The notes under the pieces: model-generated | What the model saw: the letters and a program-made list of their open reading frames with translations, nothing else | Told to the model about the DNA's origin: nothing | Databases searched by the model: none | Program-made: the position numbers and the translations under genes | DNA from: Pseudolactococcus reticulitermitis | Lineage (GTDB): Bacteria; Bacillota; Bacilli; Lactobacillales; Streptococcaceae | Reading direction: 5' to 3' | DNA: 64,000 nt | Assembly (NCBI RefSeq): GCF_002260845.1 | Contig: NZ_BEDT01000002.1 | Location: 372,001-436,000 of the forward strand | In this document: positions 15,719-24,905 of the stretch, one piece after another | How positions within the stretch are numbered: position 1 is the first letter of the stretch | Layout: every line of letters begins with the position of its first letter

Positions 15719-16723
15719 TCAATCATTTCTCCTAGACATCACAAACAATTTTTCAAGTCTCTCAGAGGCACCATTTGTATAGGTCTTGAGTTTTTCTAAA
15801 TCACTCTGAGATGTCTTAGAACTTTCATCTAGAGAAAAGTTACCTAAGTAAAAACTGCTCATATAAGTTTCAACACCAACACCGTCAGGGAAAATCCAGT
15901 ATTTTCTAATCGTTAAGAAACCTTCTGGATATTCTTTGATATCGGGCGTCATGTCATCTTTCGAGACTTTGTTGGTAAGCACGTTAGTTTCTGGATTATA
16001 ATATGTAGTATGAGGTTCATAAGTAAGGATTAACCCAGTTTTGACCTCACCAATCGTATCCTGTGGGAGAACTTTCACAAAAGAGCCTTCAGTTTTCGAT
16101 TTCTGCACTTCTAATTCATCAATAATGTTACCATTGATGAAAAGTGAGAAAAATTCAGTTTCCACATCAGTTTCTACTTCATATAATTCTTGTGTATCTG
16201 AATCGATTTCTCGCATTCTGAAAGGATATTCTTTTGAAATTTGCAATAATCTTTGATCTCCTAAGTAATCCTCAGTCGCCTTGACCCGCACATCAGCCAG
16301 TTCAGATGTATCAACTTCATCAAAATCAGTAAGTTTCATGATGTAACCATTTCCGAAATCCAAAGTATTGCCTTTAAACTGGATATTATAGTTTTTAGCG
16401 TGTTTGTAATCTGGTTTATGCTCCAAATAGACTTTCTCTTTAAGGATTTCTATATCTGTCCATGATTGTTTAGCTTCTATTTTGTCAAGTGCTTTTTGAC
16501 CACTTTCCATCATCTTTTGCGTCGCTTCTAGGATATCCGGCATATTTTTTGCCATCTGTATAGCAAATAATGATGGCACAACAATTGATAAACTGACAGC
16601 AATCACAGCAAGTAATAAAAGATATCTAATTTTTTTATCGTCAATGGCTTTTACAATAGGCTTTTCAAATAAATCATCAAACTTAGCAGAAAAATTATCA
16701 AGATCTTCATTGGAAATGTTCAT
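15719..16723 (-). CDS. Single-pass membrane protein of unknown function
   Basis: 334 residues. After a 33-residue N-terminal segment there is one hydrophobic helix (about 34-56, YLLLLAVIAVSLSIVVPSL), then a short amphipathic stretch with charged repeats and a large polar, acidic domain, probably extracellular, rich in beta-type sequence (FSLFINGNIIDELEV, GLILTYEPHTTYYNPET). I recognise no family. It begins 2 nt after the stop of the XpaC-like gene, with AGGTGTG as ribosome site, so the two are one operon. Its position corresponds to that of TelA beside the other xpaC gene at 59-61 kb, but it does not resemble TelA. Confidence 0.7.
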   Translation of the reverse strand: MNISNEDLDNFSAKFDDLFEKPIVKAIDDKKIRYLLLLAVIAVSLSIVVPSLFAIQMAKNMPDILEATQKMMESGQKALDKIEAKQSWTDIEILKEKVYLEHKPDYKHAKNYNIQFKGNTLDFGNGYIMKLTDFDEVDTSELADVRVKATEDYLGDQRLLQISKEYPFRMREIDSDTQELYEVETDVETEFFSLFINGNIIDELEVQKSKTEGSFVKVLPQDTIGEVKTGLILTYEPHTTYYNPETNVLTNKVSKDDMTPDIKEYPEGFLTIRKYWIFPDGVGVETYMSSFYLGNFSLDESSKTSQSDLEKLKTYTNGASERLEKLFVMSRRND

Positions 16724-16724
16724 A

Positions 16725-17270
16725 TCACACCTGCCTTTCTGTCATTTTTTTATCAAAAACAGTTTCTTGCCAATGATTTTCTACATTTTTCTCATAGTCA
16801 GTAATGATAGATTGACTAATATCAAGGATATTCAGTAAAATCGTGTGATGCCACTGATTAATCTCATCAGTTGTGACATCAGTCACGCCAATCGTTTTAT
16901 AATTTTCAATAGCATTTTTAAACGACGGCAAACTTCTATACAAAAAATCACCAAAATCAATCATTTTCTTGGGTTGATTCATCAAATATACGAAGATAGC
17001 TTGACTAGCTTTAAATGCTTTCACGACCTGCACTTCCTGCGCAAGTTCTTCTGAAAGAGAAAGACTAGCTGAAATAGCCAAAATTTGCATTTTTGTTGTC
17101 TTCATTTCGGTCTTGAAAATATCAAGTTCACGAGTGCTTAGGGTATTCTCTGATTGAAATTGTTCAACTTTTTTGACTTGCTCAACTTTTAGCTTTACTC
17201 TTTTAATAAATTGAAATGCAATAAAAAGAAGTACAAGAATCAAAATTGAGATCAAAATAATATAATACAT
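16725..17270 (-). CDS. XpaC-like membrane protein (paralogue of 60451-60960)
   Basis: 181 residues: an N-terminal hydrophobic anchor (YYIILISILILVLLFIAF), then a helical cytoplasmic domain. The body follows the same pattern as the XpaC-like protein at 60451-60960: LDIFKTEMKTTKMQI against ITIFRGTMKEAKAQI, FVYLMNQPKKMIDFGDFLYR against LFQLIVKHPKMALTNHNFLYK, and a following LPSFKNAIENYKTI against LPTMVDLTETYDNV. XpaC was first noted for 5-bromo-4-chloroindolyl phosphate hydrolysis and usually accompanies TelA-type toxic-anion proteins; its role is unclear. No SD is visible; a TAAAAT -10 ends six nt before the ATG, predicting a leaderless mRNA. Confidence 0.7.
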   Translation of the reverse strand: MYYIILISILILVLLFIAFQFIKRVKLKVEQVKKVEQFQSENTLSTRELDIFKTEMKTTKMQILAISASLSLSEELAQEVQVVKAFKASQAIFVYLMNQPKKMIDFGDFLYRSLPSFKNAIENYKTIGVTDVTTDEINQWHHTILLNILDISQSIITDYEKNVENHWQETVFDKKMTERQV

Positions 17271-17276
17271 AACGAC

Positions 17277-17282
17277 ATTTTA
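17277..17282 (-). promoter_or_regulatory. -10 box of the XpaC-like gene, leaderless spacing
   Basis: On the minus strand TAAAAT is followed by GTCGTT and then the ATG at 17270. A TATG precedes the hexamer. With normal initiation 7 nt past the -10, the mRNA would begin at the A of the start codon. Confidence 0.55.
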
Positions 17283-17444
17283 CATATTTTTTTATATGTA
17301 ACCTTTCTTGATTTAATCTGTCATAATGACTAATATCCCAAAAAATAACTCTAATCAAGCTAAACACTCATGATTATTTCCATTAATTTATAACCATTAT
17401 ATATATTATCTTAACTATAGTCGTAATTTGTTATCTATGTTTTA

Positions 17445-18320
17445 CTACGCCCACCAAAGCTTAATCAGGGCTTGCGTTCCCGCATCATGATAGCCTTTAT
17501 CCGCTAATTTTTCATACAAAGCTAACGCACCCTGCGTTGCGGGTAAGTCTAAGCCCATTTTGGCAGACTCGTCCAAGGCGATTTTTAAATCTTTGACAAA
17601 ATGTTTAACAAAAAAGCCAGGAGAATAGTCATCTTTTAAAATACGAGGGCCGTAATTTGCTAGTGACCAGGTATTGGCGCCACCTGCTAATAGGGTGTCA
17701 ATGACTGCTGGCAAATCGAGACCTGCTGCTTTGGCATAAACCAGTAATTCTGACATAGCTGTCATCGTCCCCGCAATCCCGATTTGATTGGCCATTTTGA
17801 CATGTTGTCCACTGCCTGCAGGCCCAAAATACCGTGCTTTCTTGGCAATCTTCCCAAAAATCTCAGTGACTTCTTCAAATGCTGACCTATCGCCACCTGC
17901 CATAATCGTCAATGTGCGATTTTTGGCACCAATATCACCACCGCTGACTGGTGCATCTAGTGTCAAAACATCTAGTTCACCTGCTTTTTCAGCAATCTTT
18001 TTAGCTAAGGTAGGCGTTGAAGTCGTCATGTCAATCACGATTTTCTGAGCTGAAATGCCTGAGAAAATTCCTGTTGCGTCATTAAAATAAACGTCTTCCA
18101 CATCAGATGGATAACCTACCATGGTCACGACGAGGTCGCTCGCTGCTGCAACTTGACCTGGCGTTGGCAAGTAGCTGGCACCATTGGCCACCAAATCATC
18201 TGCTTTTGAGGCTGTACGGTTATAAACATAGAGCTCGTAGCCGTCAGCCATGAGGTTAGCCGAGATGGCATGCCCCATCACACCCAAACCGATAAACCCA
18301 ATTTTCTTAATTTCTGTCAT
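17445..18320 (-). CDS. Beta-hydroxyacid dehydrogenase (GlxR/HIBADH family)
   Basis: 291 residues from the ATG at 18320, which has GGAGG at 7-nt spacing; the frame is open further upstream without support. NAD(P)-binding GFIGLGVMGHAISANL at the N-terminus, the family substrate motif DAPVSGGDIGAKNRTLTIM, catalytic lysine in HVKMANQ, and a C-terminal helical domain with FVKHFVKDLKIALDES. Members reduce tartronate semialdehyde, oxidise 3-hydroxyisobutyrate or reduce succinic semialdehyde/glyoxylate; the exact substrate is not readable. Divergent from murT with a 48-nt gap. Confidence 0.85.
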   Translation of the reverse strand: MTEIKKIGFIGLGVMGHAISANLMADGYELYVYNRTASKADDLVANGASYLPTPGQVAAASDLVVTMVGYPSDVEDVYFNDATGIFSGISAQKIVIDMTTSTPTLAKKIAEKAGELDVLTLDAPVSGGDIGAKNRTLTIMAGGDRSAFEEVTEIFGKIAKKARYFGPAGSGQHVKMANQIGIAGTMTAMSELLVYAKAAGLDLPAVIDTLLAGGANTWSLANYGPRILKDDYSPGFFVKHFVKDLKIALDESAKMGLDLPATQGALALYEKLADKGYHDAGTQALIKLWWA

Positions 18321-18333
18321 GATACACCTCCAC

Positions 18334-18368
18334 TCAAATTTTAACATAAAATGTGGTAAAATAGTCTC
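18334..18368. promoter_or_regulatory. Divergent overlapping promoters, murT and dehydrogenase
   Basis: On the plus strand TG-G-TAAAAT (18354-18362) ends exactly 6 nt before the murT ATG, predicting a leaderless murT mRNA. On the minus strand TG-T-TAAAAT lies about 19 nt upstream of the dehydrogenase ATG, giving it a leader of about 13 nt with GGAGG. The two -10 boxes are only some 15 bp apart, so the two promoters should exclude each other. Confidence 0.65.
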
Positions 18369-19715
18369 ATGACATTTAAATCAAGTTTAGCGGTTTTCGC
18401 CGGAAAATCCAGCCAATTTATACTTCAAAAATGCTTCAAGCGCGGATCGACTTTCCCTGGTCGTTTGGCGCTTAAAATTGATCCAAAAATCCTCGACACA
18501 ATCGCGCGTGATTATGAGATTGTCGTCGTGACCGGTACCAACGGCAAGACGCTGACAACAGCACTAACTGTGGGCATTCTCGAAAATGCCTTTGGCCAAA
18601 TTGCGACCAATACGACAGGCGCCAACATGATTACTGGCATTGTCTCGACTTTTCTTTCCGCCAAACGAAACAAGACGGGTAAAAACATTGCCGTACTTGA
18701 GATTGACGAGGCGAGTCTCCCTGCTGTGACTGAGTATATCACGCCGAGTCTCTTCGTCTTCACCAACATTTTCCGCGACCAGATGGATCGCTACGGTGAA
18801 ATCTACACGACTTATGACTTCATTATCAAGGGGGCTGCTAAAGCGCCCAATGCGACTGTTCTGCTGAATGGTGACAGTCCGCTTTTTAATTCGAAAGCCT
18901 TGGTAAACCCTGTCAAATATTATGGCTTTGACCACGAGCACCATGCACCTAAGCGCGCACATTACAACACCGAAGGTATCGTCTGCCCAAACTGTCATCA
19001 TATCCTAGATTACACGATGAACACCTATGCCAATCTGGGTGACTATATCTGTCAGAACTGTGGTTTCCACCGTCCTGAACTTGATTATCGCTTGACCGAG
19101 TTGATCAATATTACCAATACGACGTCAGAATTTATCATTGACGGTGCGACCTATCATATCAATGTTGGCGGTCTTTATAATATCTATAACGCCCTTGCAG
19201 CCGTTTCAGTTGCTGAGTTCTTCGGTCTTGACGCTTCTTTGATTACCCAAGGTTTTGACAATTCTCATGCTGTCTTTGGTCGTCAGGAAACTTTCAAGGT
19301 TGGCAATAAAAAATGCACGCTTGTCCTCATTAAAAATCCAGTGGGTGCTAACCAGGTCTTAGATATGATGAAATTAGCCCCCTATCCTTTCGCCTTAGTC
19401 GCTTTACTCAATGCCAACTATGCGGATGGGATTGACACCAGTTGGATTTGGGATGCGAATTTCGAGACGATTCACGACTTGGATGTCACGAGTGTGATTA
19501 CAGGTGGTGTCCGACATACTGAGATGGCACGCCGTATCCGTGTGTCTGGTTTCAATCCTGACAAAATTACGGAGAGCGAAAAGCTCGCCGACGTGCTTGA
19601 CCTCATTGAACAGCAAGACAGTGAACACGTCTATATCTTGGCGACTTATACAGCCATGCTTGAAATGCGTGACATTCTGGCCAATCGCCACTATGTGAAT
19701 GGAGAAATGAAATGA
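18369..19715 (+). CDS. murT: Lipid II isoglutaminyl synthase, MurT subunit
   Basis: 448 residues. With GatD it amidates the alpha-carboxyl of D-glutamate in lipid II at the cytoplasmic face. Mur-ligase ATP loop [15 protein letters not shown] (about residue 55-69), central domain [14 protein letters not shown], and the MurT-specific four-cysteine zinc ribbon CPNCHH and [10 protein letters not shown] near residues 205-235, then the DUF1727 C-terminal domain. Overlaps gatD by 4 nt. The ATG is six nt after an extended -10 box with no SD between, so translation from a leaderless transcript is likely. Confidence 0.94.
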   Translation: MTFKSSLAVFAGKSSQFILQKCFKRGSTFPGRLALKIDPKILDTIARDYEIVVVTGTNGKTLTTALTVGILENAFGQIATNTTGANMITGIVSTFLSAKRNKTGKNIAVLEIDEASLPAVTEYITPSLFVFTNIFRDQMDRYGEIYTTYDFIIKGAAKAPNATVLLNGDSPLFNSKALVNPVKYYGFDHEHHAPKRAHYNTEGIVCPNCHHILDYTMNTYANLGDYICQNCGFHRPELDYRLTELINITNTTSEFIIDGATYHINVGGLYNIYNALAAVSVAEFFGLDASLITQGFDNSHAVFGRQETFKVGNKKCTLVLIKNPVGANQVLDMMKLAPYPFALVALLNANYADGIDTSWIWDANFETIHDLDVTSVITGGVRHTEMARRIRVSGFNPDKITESEKLADVLDLIEQQDSEHVYILATYTAMLEMRDILANRHYVNGEMK

Positions 19716-20488
19716 CCTATACTTCTATCAAATCTCAAGGCGATTTTCCCTATGACCTGCATGTTGCGCATCTCTATGGGGATCTCATGAACACCTACGG
19801 CGATAATGGCAATGTGCTCATGCTCAAATACGTCGGTGAGAAACTAGGCGCTCGCATGACTTTCGACATCGTCTCGCTTGAAGATGATTTTAAGGCAGAC
19901 GACTATGATTTGGTCTTTTTCGGCGGCGGTCAAGACTACGAACAATTTATCATCAGTCAAGATTTACCGACAAAAGCCGTTGAAATCAAAAAATTTATCG
20001 AAAATGATGGCACCATGTTAGCCATTTGTGGCGGTTTCCAATTCCTTGGTAAATATTACATTGAGGCAAGTGGTCGTAAGATTGACGGCATTTCAGCCAT
20101 GGAACATTACACGCTAAATCAAAAAAACAATCGTTTTATTGGTGATATCGAAATTCATAATGATGAATTTGATGAAACTTACTATGGTTTTGAAAATCAC
20201 CAAGGCCGCACCTTCTTGGCTGACAATCAAAAACCACTGGGACGCGTTATTATCGGTCAAGGCAATAACAATGAAGATGGCACAGAAGGGATGACCTATA
20301 AAAATGTCTTTGGTTCCTACTTTCACGGTCCGATTTTGTCGCGCAATGCCCTTCTCGCTTATCGCATTGTGACGACTGCCTTCCATCAAAAATATCCAGA
20401 TGTTGCTATGCCTGCCTTTGAAACCATCCTGGCCGATGAAACAAAGGGACAGAAAATTGCAGATGTTAAAAGAAAAGTTGAGAAATGA
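19712..20488 (+). CDS. gatD: Lipid II isoglutaminyl synthase, glutamine amidotransferase subunit
   Basis: 258 residues of the class I (triad) CobB/CobQ-like amidotransferase family. It hydrolyses glutamine and passes ammonia to MurT. The nucleophile is the cysteine of [11 protein letters not shown] (about residue 107), the histidine is in [15 protein letters not shown], and [10 protein letters not shown] lies in the N-terminal part. The start overlaps the murT stop (ATGA) and GGAG lies upstream. The pair is essential in streptococci and staphylococci. Confidence 0.94.
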   Translation: MTYTSIKSQGDFPYDLHVAHLYGDLMNTYGDNGNVLMLKYVGEKLGARMTFDIVSLEDDFKADDYDLVFFGGGQDYEQFIISQDLPTKAVEIKKFIENDGTMLAICGGFQFLGKYYIEASGRKIDGISAMEHYTLNQKNNRFIGDIEIHNDEFDETYYGFENHQGRTFLADNQKPLGRVIIGQGNNNEDGTEGMTYKNVFGSYFHGPILSRNALLAYRIVTTAFHQKYPDVAMPAFETILADETKGQKIADVKRKVEK

Positions 20489-20505
20489 GGTTTCTCAACT
20501 TTTCT
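20471..20505 (+). terminator. Terminator overlapping the gatD stop codon
   Basis: AGAAAAGTTGAGAAA (20471-20485) pairs over its full 15 nt with TTTCTCAACTTTTCT (20491-20505); the loop holds the gatD TGA. A-rich and T-rich arms allow it to work in both directions, ending gatD and the minus-strand gene at 20527. Confidence 0.8.
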
Positions 20506-20526
20506 TATACTATTAAGCAACTATAC

Positions 20527-20835
20527 TCAGTAATCATCTACAAGGAATAGCACTTCTTTCCCAATAGCTCTAGCGTATTCGATTTCACTTTGGGTGCTCT
20601 CACCGATATAGCCATCAACATTAACCACATAAATCGCATCTGATAGGGCAATTTTTTGTTTATGCAACGTCCCTAAAAGTTGAAGTTCATCTTCGGTATA
20701 GGCATCTTTTGCCTTGGTTGGATAGGTGATGCTGAGCACACAATTCCCCTCAAATTCCAATCTTTCGGCTTGCCTTTGAATGGCATCTATAAATTTTAGA
20801 CTACCACATATTGTGATGATTTTTGCGATGTCCAT
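20527..20835 (-). CDS. Small nucleoside deoxyribosyltransferase-like protein
   Basis: About 102 residues from the ATG at 20835 (MDIAKIITICGSLKF), preceded by AAAGGA; an ATG five codons earlier overlaps the MFS stop (ATGA) and is possible. CGSLKF at the N-terminus and YVVNVDGYIGESTQSEIEYA near the end follow the Rossmann-like pattern of DUF4406 and nucleoside 2-deoxyribosyltransferase proteins, where the ExxxE helix carries the catalytic glutamate. Substrate unknown. In an operon with the MFS transporter. Confidence 0.65.
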   Translation of the reverse strand: MDIAKIITICGSLKFIDAIQRQAERLEFEGNCVLSITYPTKAKDAYTEDELQLLGTLHKQKIALSDAIYVVNVDGYIGESTQSEIEYARAIGKEVLFLVDDY

Positions 20836-20846
20836 TTTGTTTCCTT

Positions 20847-22037
20847 TCATTGAATGGTCACTTCTTCCTTACCAACCAAATAAGCAGTAAGTACACCGAC
20901 AAATAGAAAGCCAATGCCCGAAAAGGCAATGATGACATTGACTGGTACTAGCTTTTGGAGATAAGTTGCCAGCCAAATCCCTAAAGGATAAATGCCAAAG
21001 GCGATATACTTAAACGCTGTATTGACACTGCCTAGAATGGCTTTGGGCGTCTGAATCTGCCTGAAAGTAATGATATAAATCGTCCGAATTGACAGGGAAC
21101 AAGATAGGATAAAAGTCGCGACTAAGTAAAGCAGGTAGTCATTAAAACAAAGGAGAATGCCACTCAAGGCAATCCCAATGCCTGAAACGAACATCATGCG
21201 CTGAAAATAGGTCTTATGTTTAGAAAAGGCAGACAAAAGGAATGAACCGACCAAACTACCAATCCCCGCCATTGAGAAAATCAAGCCGACTTTTGTGAGT
21301 TGCGACAGCTCCGTGTATTTGGTAATCATCAAAGTATCCATCGGCGCATCGAACAAATTCCCCAAGGCTAATAAAACCAAAGCCATCAGTAATTTCTTGT
21401 CCTCAAAGATATAAGTAAAGGATCTCAATAACGAATAAGCGTTTGCTATGGCTTTATTTTCAGTCGTATGGTCATCTGCAACTTCTGCAAGGAAAAATAA
21501 ATTCATCAAGGCCAGTAAGAATATCCCAGCAGACACCACGATGAGTAAACTGATGAGTCCAGTCTGCTGAATAAAGCCAGAGATATTAGGTGCGATAATC
21601 ATGGCAAGACTACCTGAAAAGAAGATAGCTGAGTTGTATTTAGCTAATCTCATATCGTCAAGAATTAAAGGGAAAAAGGAACTCTCCGAAATTTGATAGG
21701 TGGAGGTTACCACATTATTAACCGCTAATAACAAAGCAAATCCGAATAGATGCTGATAGCCTGTTGCCATTATCGCTAGTAACGCTAAAGCAAGTAGAAC
21801 ATCAAAAAGCACCGTCAATTTAAGTAGGCTTTTCCGATTATGATGATTAACGATCTTCGCAATGATGGGTCCAAGCACTAAAAATGGGAGGGTGTCAAAA
21901 ATCATCAGTGTTCCGATTGCGCCAGCATCCGTCAGTAAACTAGAGGCGTACAAAACGATGATTAGCCTAAAGCTAATTTGTGTGAACGTGACGAGATTTG
22001 CTGAAAGATAGAACTGCTGCCAAAGTCTTTTTATCAT
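20847..22037 (-). CDS. MFS transporter
   Basis: 396 residues with about 12 hydrophobic helices and the major-facilitator two-fold layout. The loop LGPIIAKIVNHHNRKSLLKL between helices 2 and 3 corresponds to motif A. The general type resembles MFS exporters of the enterobactin/macrolide-efflux branch common in lactic bacteria, but substrate and direction are not determinable. AAGGGAAAA lies before the ATG. The small deoxyribosyltransferase-like gene is coupled downstream. Confidence 0.78.
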   Translation of the reverse strand: MIKRLWQQFYLSANLVTFTQISFRLIIVLYASSLLTDAGAIGTLMIFDTLPFLVLGPIIAKIVNHHNRKSLLKLTVLFDVLLALALLAIMATGYQHLFGFALLLAVNNVVTSTYQISESSFFPLILDDMRLAKYNSAIFFSGSLAMIIAPNISGFIQQTGLISLLIVVSAGIFLLALMNLFFLAEVADDHTTENKAIANAYSLLRSFTYIFEDKKLLMALVLLALGNLFDAPMDTLMITKYTELSQLTKVGLIFSMAGIGSLVGSFLLSAFSKHKTYFQRMMFVSGIGIALSGILLCFNDYLLYLVATFILSCSLSIRTIYIITFRQIQTPKAILGSVNTAFKYIAFGIYPLGIWLATYLQKLVPVNVIIAFSGIGFLFVGVLTAYLVGKEEVTIQ

Positions 22038-22140
22038 TTTTCCCTTACCTTTTTATCTGATGAAAACGTTTTTACCATGTTTATATTATACGTGTAATCG
22101 TTTGCTTAATCAAAGATTTAGGTTAGAAATTCAAAATAGA

Positions 22141-22164
22141 CAAAAAACAACCTCGAAAGATTGT
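22141..22164 (-). terminator. glmS intrinsic terminator
   Basis: In the transcript ACAATCT-UUCG-AGGUUGU forms a 7-bp stem with a stable UUCG tetraloop, followed by TTTTTT. It begins 11 nt after the glmS stop. Confidence 0.88.
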
Positions 22165-22174
22165 CTTGATTTGT

Positions 22175-23992
22175 CTATTCAACTGTCACAGATTTCGCCA
22201 AATTTCGTGGTTTATCAACATCTAAGCCACGGTGTAAACTCGCGTAATAGGCGATGAGTTGTGTTGGAATAACCATTGAAATACTCGATAGATAAGGATG
22301 GACGTTATTAATCACAATATCGTCGCCCTCAATAGCAGCATCCTGTTCGACTATCGTGACGACGTTTGCCCCACGTGCAACGACTTCAGACACATTGCCA
22401 CGGGTGTGGGAGGCAACTTTCGGGTTATTTGAAATGAGCGCTAAAACTGGCGTATTCTCTTCAATTAAAGCGATTGTGCCGTGTTTGAGTTCGCCTGCTG
22501 CAAAGCCTTCACACTGAATATAGGAAATTTCTTTGAGCTTGAGGCTGGCTTCCATCGCCACATAGTAATCCTGTCCGCGCCCAATATAAAAGGCGTTACG
22601 CGTTGTTGCCAGCAATCCTGTTACTTTGCTTTCAATCAAGGCTTTTTCAGACAAGGTTGCCTCAATTGATTGGGCGACAAGCGACAATTCATGGACAACA
22701 TCAAAGTTGGCTGCTTTTTTGTTTGCAATCGCCGTTCCTGTGGCTTTTGCTAAAAATGCTAAGACAGCGATTTGTGCCGTGTAAGCTTTTGTAGAGGCAA
22801 CAGCAATTTCAGGCCCAGCATGCAAGAGCAATGTGAAATTTGCTTCACGTGACAAGGTTGAGCCCGGTACATTAGTGACGGTTAAACTTGGAATGCCTAG
22901 TTCATTTGCTTTCACTAAAACTTGACGGCTGTCTGCGGTTTCACCAGACTGTGATAAGAAGATAAAGAATGGCTTTTCAGATAGGCGTGGCATGTTATAC
23001 CCCCACTCTGATGCGATACCCAGTTCCACTGGTTTTTCGACCAATTCTTCTAATAAATATTTGCTAGCGTAACCAGCATTGTAAGATGTGCCTGCTGCAA
23101 TGATATAAATGCGGTCTGCTTTAATCAAAGCCTGAATAATGGCATCATCCATCACAACTTTGCCTGTTTCATCTGCGTAGATTTGGCTGAGTTTCCGCAT
23201 GACAGCAGGCTGTTCATCAATTTCTTTCAGCATGTAGAAAGGATAAGTCCCTTTACCGATATCAGAAAGGTCAAGCTCAGCGATATAGCTGTCACGAGAT
23301 AGAACATGACCGTCTAAATCATGGATTTCAACCCTATCTTTGGTTAAAATCACCAATTCATGGTCGTGAATTTCCATAAACTCACTGGTTTCACGAATCA
23401 TGGCCATGGCATCTGAACAAACCATGTTATAACCGTCTCCGAGACCGATTAAAAGCGGTGATTTATTTTTAGCAACATAAATCACATCTGGCTCAGTCGC
23501 ATCCATCAGCGCAAAGGCATAAGACCCTTCAATAAGCGTTAAAGCTTTTTTGAACGCATCAAGTGTGCTAATGTTCTCAGTTTCAGCAAGTTTGGCAATC
23601 AGATGTACCGCAACTTCTGTATCGGTTTGACCGTTGAAAGTATCATCAGCAAGATAGTCCTGTTTAATCTCAAGATAGTTTTCAATGACCCCATTATGAA
23701 CGAGAACAAAGCGACCGTCCGTTGATGTATGCGGATGCGCATTAGTTTCTGATGGCTTACCATGAGTCGCCCAACGTGTATGACCAATGCCAGCGGTCCC
23801 TGCCACATCAATGCCGATTTTTTCACGTAACTCCGCAATCCGGCCCACTGATTTAATCAATGTTGCGTTTTGATTTGGATTGGTGACAAATATCCCAGCG
23901 CTATCATAGCCACGATATTCTAGTTTTTCTAATCCCTGCATCAAAATATCACGCGCGTTTCTATTTCCGACTACTCCGACAATGCCACACAT
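22175..23992 (-). CDS. glmS: Glutamine-fructose-6-phosphate aminotransferase
   Basis: 605 residues from the ATG at 23992, so that Cys2 (MCGIVGVVG) becomes the N-terminal nucleophile after Met removal; GAGGAAA lies upstream. It makes glucosamine-6-phosphate from fructose-6-phosphate and glutamine. N-terminal Ntn glutaminase (GHTRWATHG, HNGVIENY), then two SIS domains (AAGTSYNAGY, SQSGETADS) and the C-terminal tail LAKSVTVE. About 120 nt upstream show no glmS ribozyme fold. The product feeds cell-wall precursor synthesis and the reverse route comes from nagA at 58 kb. Confidence 0.96.
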   Translation of the reverse strand: MCGIVGVVGNRNARDILMQGLEKLEYRGYDSAGIFVTNPNQNATLIKSVGRIAELREKIGIDVAGTAGIGHTRWATHGKPSETNAHPHTSTDGRFVLVHNGVIENYLEIKQDYLADDTFNGQTDTEVAVHLIAKLAETENISTLDAFKKALTLIEGSYAFALMDATEPDVIYVAKNKSPLLIGLGDGYNMVCSDAMAMIRETSEFMEIHDHELVILTKDRVEIHDLDGHVLSRDSYIAELDLSDIGKGTYPFYMLKEIDEQPAVMRKLSQIYADETGKVVMDDAIIQALIKADRIYIIAAGTSYNAGYASKYLLEELVEKPVELGIASEWGYNMPRLSEKPFFIFLSQSGETADSRQVLVKANELGIPSLTVTNVPGSTLSREANFTLLLHAGPEIAVASTKAYTAQIAVLAFLAKATGTAIANKKAANFDVVHELSLVAQSIEATLSEKALIESKVTGLLATTRNAFYIGRGQDYYVAMEASLKLKEISYIQCEGFAAGELKHGTIALIEENTPVLALISNNPKVASHTRGNVSEVVARGANVVTIVEQDAAIEGDDIVINNVHPYLSSISMVIPTQLIAYYASLHRGLDVDKPRNLAKSVTVE

Positions 23993-24113
23993 ATTATTTC
24001 CTCTTTTTAAATTGGTATAGTTCAATTATTCGTTTTACGAACTTGATATATGTATGATAAAACAAAGTTTAGGCAATGTCAAGCGATAACTTTCGTTTAT
24101 TGGTCTAGTTGAG

Positions 24114-24806
24114 TTAAGCGTCAATTGGGAAAAAATTACCAATGATTTTCCCAACAATACGCGGTTCTTCATCAAAAGGCGCAAATTTGTCCTGATATTT
24201 GTCATTAATCGAAACTAAACGCAAGCCGCCTTCTTCTCTGTAGACTTTTTTGATATAGGTTTGCCCCTCCCAGTCAATGGCATAAATCGCCCCATCATAA
24301 TCAAAAGTGGTGTCTTTGATTAAGGCAACAGAGCCATCCGCATAAACCGGTTCCATCGAATCGCCGTAGACCCAGCTAGCAAAATCATAGGAAAGTTCCG
24401 CGTCAAAATAGACGGTGTCATAGCTACCGTCGTCCATATAAGAAAATCCCGTTCCGGCTGATAACTTTTCGTAGACTTTATAGGGAAATAATTTGACGAT
24501 TTTTTCACTTTCTTTTTGAGTTTGTTCTGATAATTGGTTTTGTGTATAGCGCATGACGTTTTCCTTTCGTTGCTCTGTTAATTGATGAAAAGCTGACAGT
24601 AAGTCTGTCTCCTCATCTTTGACTAAAATTTCATAAGGCACACCAAAGACATCGGAAAGTTTCAATAAATTTTCTTTCTTAGGCTTGGTTTTACCACGTT
24701 CCCAAGCAAAATAGGAGGTGTTGGCTACTCCTATCTGTTTGGCGACTTCTCGCTGAGATAAACCTTTTGCTTCCCTTATTTGCACTAAATTATTTGCGAT
24801 TGCCAT
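24114..24806 (-). CDS. hdiR: LexA-like HdiR-type transcriptional regulator
   Basis: About 230 residues. An XRE helix-turn-helix at residues about 5-60 (LVQIREAKGLSQREVAKQIG), a linker, then an S24 peptidase domain with the catalytic serine in YGDSMEPVY and the lysine in TYIKKVYRE. An Ala-Gly self-cleavage site is visible in KLSAGTGFSY. This is the arrangement of HdiR, the heat and DNA-damage inducible repressor of Lactococcus, which self-cleaves on DNA damage. GGAGGTC precedes ATGATG; the second ATG has better spacing. Divergent from plsY with an inverted repeat between them that is a likely autoregulatory operator. It is chromosomal rather than clearly prophage. Confidence 0.75.
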   Translation of the reverse strand: MAIANNLVQIREAKGLSQREVAKQIGVANTSYFAWERGKTKPKKENLLKLSDVFGVPYEILVKDEETDLLSAFHQLTEQRKENVMRYTQNQLSEQTQKESEKIVKLFPYKVYEKLSAGTGFSYMDDGSYDTVYFDAELSYDFASWVYGDSMEPVYADGSVALIKDTTFDYDGAIYAIDWEGQTYIKKVYREEGGLRLVSINDKYQDKFAPFDEEPRIVGKIIGNFFPIDA

Positions 24807-24825
24807 CATGACCTCCGTTTGTTAT

Positions 24826-24844
24826 GTTAGTTTTTTAAACTAAC
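24826..24844. promoter_or_regulatory. Operator-like inverted repeat upstream of hdiR
   Basis: GTTAGTTT-TTT-AAACTAAC: perfect 8-bp arms, 3-nt spacer. It lies 19 nt upstream of the hdiR start, between hdiR and the plsY promoter. The position suits autorepression by the HTH dimer, with a possible effect on plsY. Confidence 0.55.
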
Positions 24845-24870
24845 ACTAGTATATATTTTTTTTACTGCCA

Positions 24871-24899
24871 TGTCAAATCATCAGATTTTTTGATATAAT
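24871..24899 (+). promoter_or_regulatory. plsY promoter with leaderless spacing
   Basis: TGTCAA (24871-24876), a 17-bp spacer, then TG-A-TATAAT (24891-24899). The -10 ends six nt before the ATG at 24906 and there is no SD, so the mRNA should start on the start codon. Confidence 0.65.
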
Positions 24900-24905
24900 G
24901 TAGAG

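Noticed and set aside
18564-19001. 145-residue minus-strand ORF inside murT
   Set aside because: Antisense shadow of a clearly recognised murT; no SD or promoter.
23993-24113. glmS ribozyme or riboswitch upstream of glmS
   Set aside because: The 120-nt leader shows none of the conserved core and is mostly AT-rich; glmS has a plain SD.
24114-24806. Prophage repressor
   Set aside because: The XRE-S24 protein could be CI-like, but no phage genes adjoin it and its neighbours glmS and plsY are core genes; the HdiR reading fits better.
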